The notes beneath the pieces were generated by a model, which had not been told where the DNA came from, searched no databases, and saw nothing but the letters and a program-made list of their open reading frames with translations. A stretch of DNA of 21,481 bases from an uncultured Chitinophaga sp. (GTDB lineage: Bacteria; Bacteroidota; Bacteroidia; Chitinophagales; Chitinophagaceae). Below are positions 1 to 6,460 of the stretch, piece after piece. The stretch lies in contig NZ_CALNBI010000226.1 in assembly GCF_937874145.1 (NCBI RefSeq), forward strand, positions 1-21,481, given 5' to 3'. Every line of letters starts with the position of its first letter. The stretch's first letter is position 1. Both the position numbers and the translations under genes were made by a program.

Positions 1-568
1 ACGCGTCGATCAGTTCATTGAAGTTATGGGGAAGGATTTTGGTGCTGAGGCCCACGGCGATGCCCTCCGCGCCTTGTGCCAGCAGCAGCGGGAACTTCAT
101 GGGCAGCGAAAGCGGCTCGTTCTTACGGCCGTCGTAGCTCAGTTGCCATTCGGTGGTTTTATTGTTGAAGGCCACATCCAGCGCGAACTTAGACAGGCGC
201 GCCTCGATGTACCTGGCCGCCGCCGCATCGTCGCCGGTGCGCACATCGCCCCAGTTGCCCTGCATGTCTATCAGCAGTTCTTTCTGGCCGAGGTTGACGA
301 TCGCATCTGAAATGGAAGCATCGCCATGCGGGTGGTACTGCATGGTTTGCCCGATCACGTTGGCCACTTTATTGAAACGCCCGTCGTCCATTTCCTTCAT
401 GGCGTGCATGATGCGGCGCTGTACGGGTTTGAGGCCGTCTTCCACGCCGGGCACCGCGCGCTCCAGTATAACGTAGGAGGCGTAGTCCAGGAACCAGTCC
501 TTGTATTTCTCGTCTACGTGCGCTGCGCCATGCAGTGATTCGTCCGGTGTTTCTTGTGTGTTACTCAT
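1..568 (-). CDS. parC: DNA topoisomerase IV subunit A (ParC/GyrA family), N-terminal part
   Basis: This is the breakage-reunion subunit of a type IIA topoisomerase, which cleaves and religates both DNA strands and, with ParE, decatenates daughter chromosomes. The frame is open from the ATG at 568 to the left edge, giving 189 codons of a protein that normally has over 800 residues; the rest lies outside the window. Visible motifs are the GLKPVQRRI stretch (residues 45-53), the YHPHGDAS segment (78-85) that corresponds to the quinolone-resistance region, and AARY (117-120) with the catalytic tyrosine at Tyr120. The QRDR reads GDAS-I-S rather than the GDSA-x-Y of E. coli GyrA. The start follows the cupin gene stop by 25 bp and is the last visible member of the parE cluster. 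ParC is preferred over GyrA because ParE lies in the same run and both resemble the Bacteroidetes topoisomerase IV pair. Confidence 0.93.
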   Translation of the reverse strand, partial: MSNTQETPDESLHGAAHVDEKYKDWFLDYASYVILERAVPGVEDGLKPVQRRIMHAMKEMDDGRFNKVANVIGQTMQYHPHGDASISDAIVNLGQKELLIDMQGNWGDVRTGDDAAAARYIEARLSKFALDVAFNNKTTEWQLSYDGRKNEPLSLPMKFPLLLAQGAEGIAVGLSTKILPHNFNELIDA

Positions 569-593
569 ATACTTAGTTCAGAAAAAGTAAAAA

Positions 594-995
594 CTATCGT
601 TTCCCTGCTTCGAAATCCTCGCGCCAGATACGTACGGAATCGACGTGCACGTCGTCCATCGTGTTCAGTTCCATAAAAGAACAGTCTGTAACGGCGATCA
701 GCTGGTGCCAGATATTGACGGGGATTTCCACGCGGGCGGGGGCCGTCACCGTATCCACCCGTATTTCCGATTCGCTGAGCGGGCACCAATGAAGCTCCGC
801 CATGCCGCTGAGGAGATACAGGATCTCGGGGTTCTTGTAATCGGAATTGCCCTGGTGGTAATGCTGCCCGCTGCTGCTGCCGGCGTTGCGGTAGCAGAGG
901 ATGAATGTTCCTGTACGGAAGCACTCCCACTCGAAATTGCGGCCGCGGTCGTCTTCCCCTACCAGCTGCAACGGACGGATATCTGGCTGTGCCAT
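594..995 (-). CDS. small single-domain cupin protein
   Basis: This 133-aa soluble protein has the pattern of a one-domain cupin. Metal-binding candidates are His45 and His47 in GQHYH, Glu57 in NPEILYLLSG, and His97 in the second box (IPVNIWHQL). The run PEILYLLSG followed by a strand, and the PVNIWHQL box, are typical of cupins that bind a metal and either act on small molecules or sense them. No signal peptide or membrane segment is visible, so it should be cytoplasmic. Only 3 bp separate it from the upstream DUF1835-type gene and 25 bp from parC, so it is almost surely co-transcribed with the topoisomerase genes. The substrate cannot be predicted. The fold assignment is good and the function is unknown. 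Confidence 0.82.
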   Translation of the reverse strand: MAQPDIRPLQLVGEDDRGRNFEWECFRTGTFILCYRNAGSSSGQHYHQGNSDYKNPEILYLLSGMAELHWCPLSESEIRVDTVTAPARVEIPVNIWHQLIAVTDCSFMELNTMDDVHVDSVRIWREDFEAGKR

Positions 996-998
996 CGG

Positions 999-1853
999 TT
1001 ATGCATTTTCTGCGGCGGCAGGCGCTTCAGCTTCCGCCGGGCCGCCAGGCTGCCTGATTTCGTAATCTTTCAATGATTTCAATTCTCCCCGCGCTTCCAG
1101 CTTTCCTTCTTTCACGAGTTCTTTCAACCGCCAGTTCAGGTAATGGTCCATCACGGGATATTTCATCTTGCCGATCACCGCCGACGAGGATTTGCTCGCT
1201 TTCGCGAATTCCTTGCCGGTAGCGGCCAGCAGGTCTTTATCATAATATGTCGCCGCTTCGCCGCGGATCTTCTTACCCCCTTCCAGCAGGCGTACGCCCG
1301 CGTTCTCGTTCATCAGCCGGCGCCATTCGTCGCCGTCGAGCTCGAATTCCGCCAATGACACTTCCCGCGCCAGCTTCTTCGCCTTCAGGTATTCCTTCGG
1401 AAGGATCTGGCTGAGATGCGTGGGATAGAATACACCATTCTTTTCGTTCAGGAAAGGCAGGTTGTTGAGATAGATGAGGTGGATGCGGCCCGAGAAGCGG
1501 TCGAGCTGGCTCACCAGCCAGAAATACCCGCAAACATCGGTTGGGTTCTGCCCCGCCCAGATCCAGATCACCAGTTCCTCTTCCTCCCGCAGGCGGGCTT
1601 TCAGGCTGCGGACAGGATCTTCCGGCGGCGGAACTACTTCCCCTTCCGCGGGCGGCGGCACGGTAATGTCCTGCACGGCGTTCCACCAGTCGCGGCGTGC
1701 CGCCCGGCCGTCCGGCGTATCGAGGATGAAGAGCGGGCCCACGGCCAGATCGTCTTCATAACACAATATCTCCCCTTCCAGTTGCGGGTCCAGTTCAAAA
1801 GCCGCCTTCAGGTTGGCGATGCTCGACTGCCCGAATACAATATGCAATATCAT
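999..1853 (-). CDS. DUF1835 domain-containing protein
   Basis: This 284-aa protein begins MILHIVFGQSS and continues with an alternating strand/helix region and a GPLF motif around residue 40, the usual look of the DUF1835 family. Its C-terminal half (LDGDEWRRLMNENAGVRLL, about residues 170-190, then a helical, lysine-rich tail) resembles the DUF3658 module that often follows DUF1835. Neither domain has an established biochemical role. The protein has no signal peptide or transmembrane segment and ends in an Ala/Glu-rich tail. It sits 27 bp after the parE stop and 3 bp before the cupin start, inside the topoisomerase IV cluster. Family assignment is from recognised sequence style and not from a search. 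Confidence 0.8.
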   Translation of the reverse strand: MILHIVFGQSSIANLKAAFELDPQLEGEILCYEDDLAVGPLFILDTPDGRAARRDWWNAVQDITVPPPAEGEVVPPPEDPVRSLKARLREEEELVIWIWAGQNPTDVCGYFWLVSQLDRFSGRIHLIYLNNLPFLNEKNGVFYPTHLSQILPKEYLKAKKLAREVSLAEFELDGDEWRRLMNENAGVRLLEGGKKIRGEAATYYDKDLLAATGKEFAKASKSSSAVIGKMKYPVMDHYLNWRLKELVKEGKLEARGELKSLKDYEIRQPGGPAEAEAPAAAENA

Positions 1854-1880
1854 TGTCGGTATTCGTCTTCTTCTTATACG

Positions 1881-3779
1881 TTAAGCTTCCGCCGTTTCTT
1901 CCACCAGGTCTTTCTCGTACCGGAGATTGCTGATGATGAAATCCTGGCGGTGCTGGGTGTTCTTGCCCATGTAATATTCCAGCATCTTGGGCACCGGCAT
2001 TTCCTGCGAAGGAATGATGGGCGACTTGCGCATATCGTCGCCGATAAACTGCCCGAACTCGTCCGGACTGATCTCTCCCAACCCTTTAAATCGTGTGATC
2101 TCCGGCTTCCCGCCCAGTTTCTTCACCGCTTTCTGTTTCTCTTCCTCGCTATAGCAATAGATCGTCTGCTGCTTGTTGCGCACACGGAACAGGGGCGTTT
2201 CCAGGATGTAGATATGCCCGTTCTTCACCAGGTCGGGGAAGAACTGGAGGAAGAAGGTGAGCATGAGCAGGCGGATGTGCATACCATCCACGTCGGCATC
2301 GGTAGCGATCACGATATTGTTGTAGCGTAGCCCTTCCAGCCCTTCCTCGATATTGAGGGCGTGCTGCAGCAGGTTGAACTCCTCGTTTTCGTATACGATC
2401 TTTTTGGACAGGCCGTAACAGTTCAGCGGTTTACCCCGCAGGCTGAATACCGCCTGCGTTTCCACGTTCCGGGATTTGGTGATTGATCCGCTCGCGGAGT
2501 CGCCCTCCGTAATAAAGATGGTGGTTTCTTTCTGTTTGGCTTCCTGTTCCTCTTTCTGTTTGCCCGTCGCGTCCTCGTTCAGGTGGAAGCGGCAGTCGCG
2601 CAGTTTGCGGTTATGGAGGTTCGCCTTCTTGGCGCGCTCGTTGGCCAGCTTCTTGATGCCCGCCAGTTCCTTGCGCTCCCGTTCGCTCTGCTCGATCCGC
2701 TTCTTTAAAGATTCGGCGACGGCAGGGTTGCGGTGCAGGTAATCGTCGAGCTGCTTGCTGAGGAACTCCAGCACGAAGGCTTTCATCGACTGCCCGCCTT
2801 CCGAGACCGTCAGCGATCCCAGCTTGGTTTTGGTCTGGCTTTCGAACACCGGTTCCTGCACGCGCACGGCTATGGCCGCGCAGATGGATGCGCGGATATC
2901 GGTGGCGTCGTAATCTTTCTTATAGAAGTCGCGCACGGTTTTCACGAACGCTTCGCGGAAAGCCGCAAGGTGGGTACCGCCCTGCGTGGTGTGCTGGCCG
3001 TTCACGAAGGAGTAATACTCTTCGCCGTATTGGTTTTCGTGCGTAATGGCCACCTCGATGTCTTCCCCTTTCAGGTGGATGATCGGGTAACGGAGGTCGT
3101 CCGGATTGGTGCGGCGCTGCAACAGGTCGAGCAGGCCGTTTTTGGACAGGTATTTCTGGCCGTTGAAGTGAATGGTCAGCCCCGCGTTTAGGAAACAATA
3201 GTTCCAGATCTGGTTTTCCAGGTAGTCGGGGATGAAGTGGTAATTTTTGAATACGGTGTCATCCGGCGTGAAGGTCACGATGGTACCGTTGTTATCTTTC
3301 GTATCCGCTTCTTTATGTTCTTTCGTCAGCACCCCGCGCTCGAATTCCGCCACTTTCATCCTCCCTTCCCGCACGGAAGTGATTTTGAAGTAGCTCGACA
3401 GGGCGTTTACCGCTTTGGTTCCTACCCCGTTCAGACCCACCGATTTTTTGAAGGCTTTGCTGTCGTATTTGGCGCCGGTATTGATCTTGCTCACCACATC
3501 CACCACTTTGCCCAGGGGCACGCCCCGGCCATAGTCGCGCACCGTAACGCTGTGCTCGGTCACCTTGATGTCGATCTGCTTGCCGTGGCCCATCATATGC
3601 TCGTCGATACTGTTATCCACGACCTCCTTGATGAGGATGTAAATCCCATCGTCCTGACTGCTCCCGTCTCCCAGCTTGCCGATATACATACCCGGACGGA
3701 GGCGGATGTGCTCGCGCCAGTCGAGCGAGCGGATGGAATCCTCCGTATAGGTGTTGAACAACTCTTTGTTTTCTGCCAT
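1881..3779 (-). CDS. parE: DNA topoisomerase IV subunit B (ParE/GyrB family)
   Basis: This is the ATPase subunit of a type IIA topoisomerase; with ParC it passes one duplex through another to unlink chromosomes. The 632-aa product has an N-terminal GHKL ATPase domain with EVVDNSIDE (Glu52 as likely general base, Asn56 binding Mg-ATP). The transducer region has the switch lysine area around QTKTKLGS. The TOPRIM domain has EGDSASG starting at Glu425 and DADVDG at 494-499, both metal-binding. RFKGLGEI follows near the C terminus. I chose the ATG at 3779 (MAENKELF) because family similarity begins there. An in-frame ATG at 3857 would add 26 unrelated residues and lies close to the predicted -7 element. 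It heads the run parE, DUF1835, cupin, parC. Confidence 0.95.
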   Translation of the reverse strand: MAENKELFNTYTEDSIRSLDWREHIRLRPGMYIGKLGDGSSQDDGIYILIKEVVDNSIDEHMMGHGKQIDIKVTEHSVTVRDYGRGVPLGKVVDVVSKINTGAKYDSKAFKKSVGLNGVGTKAVNALSSYFKITSVREGRMKVAEFERGVLTKEHKEADTKDNNGTIVTFTPDDTVFKNYHFIPDYLENQIWNYCFLNAGLTIHFNGQKYLSKNGLLDLLQRRTNPDDLRYPIIHLKGEDIEVAITHENQYGEEYYSFVNGQHTTQGGTHLAAFREAFVKTVRDFYKKDYDATDIRASICAAIAVRVQEPVFESQTKTKLGSLTVSEGGQSMKAFVLEFLSKQLDDYLHRNPAVAESLKKRIEQSERERKELAGIKKLANERAKKANLHNRKLRDCRFHLNEDATGKQKEEQEAKQKETTIFITEGDSASGSITKSRNVETQAVFSLRGKPLNCYGLSKKIVYENEEFNLLQHALNIEEGLEGLRYNNIVIATDADVDGMHIRLLMLTFFLQFFPDLVKNGHIYILETPLFRVRNKQQTIYCYSEEEKQKAVKKLGGKPEITRFKGLGEISPDEFGQFIGDDMRKSPIIPSQEMPVPKMLEYYMGKNTQHRQDFIISNLRYEKDLVEETAEA

Positions 3780-3871
3780 AAGTCTGACTGTTAACCTGTT
3801 GATGATTAAACCGTTGGGGTGGGGTTGACCCCGGCCCCTTACTAAATCTTTTAGCAAAACCCGGTCGTTGG

Positions 3872-3901
3872 CAAAAATAAAGGATTCGCGGAAAATGCCA
3901 A
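3872..3901 (-). promoter_or_regulatory. Bacteroidetes-type promoter for the parE cluster
   Basis: On the minus strand a TTG (3899-3901) is followed by exactly 19 bases and then TATTTTTG (3872-3879). This matches the primary sigma factor consensus of Bacteroidetes, TTG-N19-TAnnTTTG, at every fixed position. It lies about 93 bp upstream of the chosen parE start, in a stretch with no other gene, so it probably drives the topoisomerase IV cluster. Confidence 0.7.
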
Positions 3902-4312
3902 GTAGATTTTATGCACTATACCTTCGGCATTGATTTTCAACCCACAACAGTTTTATCCACGGGGTAACTTCCAGGAAATGGGAAGCATGTGCGCGAGAAA
4001 GCGATTCATGATCGGCGGTGGTGGCCGGTCGGTCACGTCCTAAAATAGGTTTACACCCGGCATGCATAATAGCTCAGTAGTGATTCAGTAGGGATACCGT
4101 ACTGTAACCGTACCAACGCTTCACCGCAGCCCCAAAATCCCCCATTCGTAGCATAACGCTGTATAAAAAAATGCATATTTTATGAACCGTTTTCCGGCTG
4201 GCTTCTGAATCAATAAAATTTCTATGCGAATAATATTTTATATGATTAAAATATCTATATTTACACCCGGAATACGGCTAATCTGTCCTGTTATTATTAA
4301 ATAGATATCCTG
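3902..4312. other. AT-rich spacer without a recognised gene
   Basis: About 410 bp separate the parE promoter from the first small membrane peptide. I see no convincing ORF, hairpin terminator or mobile-element end. The right half (about 4150-4260) is strongly AT-rich compared with the flanking genes, which suggests promoter or regulatory DNA for the plus-strand peptides. The one internal pattern noticed is an 11-base direct repeat (4050-4060 and 4260-4270), listed separately. Confidence 0.6.
4050..4270 (+). repeat. 11-bp direct repeat pair, 210 bp apart
   Basis: The sequence TTTACACCCGG occurs at 4050-4060 and again at 4260-4270. Each copy is preceded so as to form a TAnnTTTA string (TAGGTTTA and TATATTTA), close to the Bacteroidetes -7 element TAnnTTTG. 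Neither has a well-placed TTG upstream. The pair could be binding sites or two weak promoters for the small membrane peptides, or chance. Confidence 0.35.
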
Positions 4313-4471
4313 ATGAAAACTATCGTATTTATTGGTATCGTCGTATCTGTTTTGCTGATTGCAATGGTAGTAGTCTTATTGGTTAGACGTGAGCAGCGCG
4401 ATATGCGCCGGCTGAGAGACACCTGCATCGGATTTTCCCGCCACCTCGAATCCTGGCGGATCATATCCTGA
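4313..4471 (+). CDS. small single-span membrane peptide (52 aa)
   Basis: This short ORF starts at the ATG at 4313 and ends with TGA at 4469-4471. It encodes MKTIVFIGIVV..., one hydrophobic span of about residues 4-24, followed directly by a highly basic segment (RREQRDMRRLR) and a short soluble tail. By the positive-inside rule the tail should be cytoplasmic. I do not recognise a family. Support for it being real comes from the clean TM-plus-basic-tail design, the AT-rich region upstream, and a second peptide of similar layout 55 bp downstream, followed by a strong terminator on the same strand. A possible weak -7 element lies at 4256-4264. Function unknown. Confidence 0.5.
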   Translation: MKTIVFIGIVVSVLLIAMVVVLLVRREQRDMRRLRDTCIGFSRHLESWRIIS

Positions 4472-4526
4472 GCACCACTCACACATTTGATTTCCAACTT
4501 TTTGTAAACTTATAATCCCTATACCT

Positions 4527-4649
4527 ATGAAAACCGGCTTACTATTCAAACTCGCATGTCTATGCATTGCTTCCGTGGTATTACTGGCACATTTTGCCCG
4601 TAAGTACATGCAGCGCGTCCGCACCCAGAAAGTGCCCGTAGCACGCTGA
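4527..4649 (+). CDS. small single-span membrane peptide (40 aa)
   Basis: This 40-codon ORF starts at ATG 4527 and stops with TGA at 4647-4649. The product begins MKTGLLFKLACLCIASVVLL, with a hydrophobic span of about residues 9-23, then a basic tail (RKYMQRVRTQK). It shares the MKT start and layout of the 52-aa peptide upstream, although the sequences otherwise differ. Upstream, TTGATT (4487-4492) and TATAAT (4511-4516) are 18 bases apart. That looks like an E. coli-style promoter and would give a nearly leaderless transcript, but this is not the usual Bacteroidetes form and may be chance. A terminator follows 36 bp after the stop. No family recognised, function unknown. Confidence 0.45.
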   Translation: MKTGLLFKLACLCIASVVLLAHFARKYMQRVRTQKVPVAR

Positions 4650-4684
4650 TCACTGCACAACCCGAAACAAACGCAAAAAGAATT

Positions 4685-4716
4685 GATCCGCCCGGAAACT
4701 GGCGGATCTTTTATTT
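4685..4716 (+). terminator. rho-independent terminator after the small peptides
   Basis: A perfect 8-bp stem, GATCCGCC (4685-4692) with GGCGGATC (4701-4708), has an 8-base loop and is followed by TTTTATTT on the plus strand. It closes the transcript of the two small membrane peptides. Confidence 0.8.
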
Positions 4717-4734
4717 CCACTCTTCCTCCCCCCA

Positions 4735-4767
4735 CAAAAAAGGCTGCCCGCAAAACGCAGGCAGCCC
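4735..4767 (-). terminator. rho-independent terminator after the susD-like gene
   Basis: Read on the minus strand, GGCTGCC (4760-4766) pairs with GGCAGCC (4742-4748), with further GC pairs inside and a T-rich loop, and is followed by a run of six T (complement of 4736-4741). It lies about 30 bp after the susD-like stop and ends the sigma/FecR/SusC/SusD transcript. It faces the terminator at 4685-4716. Confidence 0.8.
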
Positions 4768-4795
4768 GATCGTGCTCCATTTCGACCGAATTGCA

Positions 4796-6442
4796 CTAAG
4801 GCATCCAGTAGATTTTTTGTAATACCTGCTGGCCGGGACTGGCGCCGTTGGTGGCCGCCTGCCAGTTTTCGTGGTTATTGATATTCTCGTCGTCGGGGTA
4901 CGGCAGTTTGTTCACTACGCTGGGCGCATAGTTGGGATCTTTCGGCGTGAGGCCGGTCCTTCTCACGATCGCCCAGGCTTCCCAGGGCTGGAACAGTGTG
5001 GCGAGCCAGGCCTGCGTAGCGATCTTGCGGAGCGCATCGGCGTCGTTGGCGCCGTTGTACGCCATGACCCAGGCGTCGGAAATTCAGCACCTGCAAGAGC
5101 AGGGTCTCTACCGTGGCTCGGCCGAACACGATGCCTGCGGCGTGGGCTTTGTGGCCCAGAAAGCCGAATTCTTCGCATAGCCGTACCAGAACTCCGTGGA
5201 AGAACGCAGGCCGTCTTCATACTCCAGTTTAGCTTTGGCGATGTCTTTGGCCACGCCCATGCCACGCTGGTAGATCTCCGCTTTCAGGAAATGCACGTCT
5301 GCCTCGGTAATGATAAGTATCGGGTAATACACGCGGTCTGCCGCCAGGTTGAAGTTCACGGCGGAGAATTTATTACCCACATCTGCCCCGATGGCTCTCC
5401 GTGCCGTCATCCCCCCTTCGTACGGCCGTCCGCCTTCCGGCTGCGAGCCGTCCTGCGGCTGGGGGGCCCATTTATCGCGGTTGCTGGTCATAAACCACAC
5501 GTAGGTACGCGGATCGAAGATCCCCGCGCCGCTGGAGTCGTTGCTGGAAGAAAGCTGCTGCCATACGTTGCTGCTCATCCGCATATTGGAAATGGACAGT
5601 TCCGCGTAGGAATTCCACTTCGCGTCGAGCGCTCCGAAAATGTTGGTGTTGGTGAAGTTGGAGGGCCACAGGCCGAAGTTATCTTTCCAGATATCGTCCA
5701 CACCCACATTCTGGTTATCCGGCAGCGGCTGGTTGCCGCCTACGATCTCCGTGATGATTTGCGAGCTTAGCGCAGTTTCCTTATTGAACAAACGTACCGC
5801 GTAACGCAGGCGCAATGCGTTGCCGAACTTGCGCCAGGCATCTATATCGCCTTTCAAAAAGCTTTCGGAAGCCCCGATGCTGGTTTGGCCCGCGGCGGTG
5901 GTCAGCCCGTCCACAGCGGTTTTCAGATCGCCAAGCACGCTTTTGTACACATCGGCCTGCTTATCGTAAACGGGGCGGAAGTTGATCGCGCCATCCTGGG
6001 CTTTCACCGCCTGGCTGTAAGGGATATCGCCGTAGTAATCCAGCATCCGCAGCGTGCGCGACGCCAGCAGGATGGTCGCCATATGGCGCACATTGCTGAA
6101 CGACGCCGCATCGGGCTGCTGGTCGATCAGGCTGATCAGCTTCCGGTAGTTCTGCAGCACCGGGTAATAGAGGCCCCAGTACCCGCCGGCGTAGTTGACA
6201 TACGGCGCCAGGGTGTTCTGGTAGGCCTGCTGGTTGGTGATGGGATACAGCAAGCTCACGTTCAGTGCATCGTCGCCGTATTTGGTAAAGGATTCCACCA
6301 TCCCGTTGTACATCCCCGGAATGCTGGCCCTGCTTTCGTCTGCGTCGCTGAAAGGCCTGTTCATTTCTTCGAAACCTTTTCTGCAGGAGGCGCTCCCGAT
6401 CAGGACGCCGCAGCACAGCAAACTATATATGATTCTTTTCAT
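4796..6442 (-). pseudogene. SusD-like nutrient-binding lipoprotein, reading frame disrupted
   Basis: SusD-family proteins are surface lipoproteins that cap the SusC transporter and bind the nutrient. The ATG at 6442 begins MKRIIYSLLCCGVLIGSASC, a lipoprotein signal peptide with the lipidated cysteine at residue 20. The first 444 codons (6442-5111) show SusD-like helical repeats (ASRTLRMLDYYGDIPYSQA). They then hit an in-frame TAG at 5108-5110 and a TGA at 5084-5086. The same frame resumes with a clear family C terminus at 4796-5075 (IATQAWLATLFQPWEAW, then RRTG, ending KIYWMP). Between the two, the family-like sequence runs in another frame (ATVETLLLQVLNF), so a one-base loss and a one-base gain about 30-75 bases apart would explain it. 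It starts 18 bp after the susC-like stop and is followed by a terminator. It may be a real pseudogene or an assembly error. Confidence 0.85.
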
Positions 6443-6460
6443 GTTCGGTTCGTTTTGAGA

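Noticed and set aside
1416..2330. 304-codon plus-strand ORF across the DUF1835 and parE genes
   Set aside because: It spans two confidently called minus-strand genes and has no recognisable features.
3780..3857. 26-codon N-terminal extension of parE
   Set aside because: The extra residues do not look like the family and reach almost to the predicted -7 element, so the ATG at 3779 is preferred.
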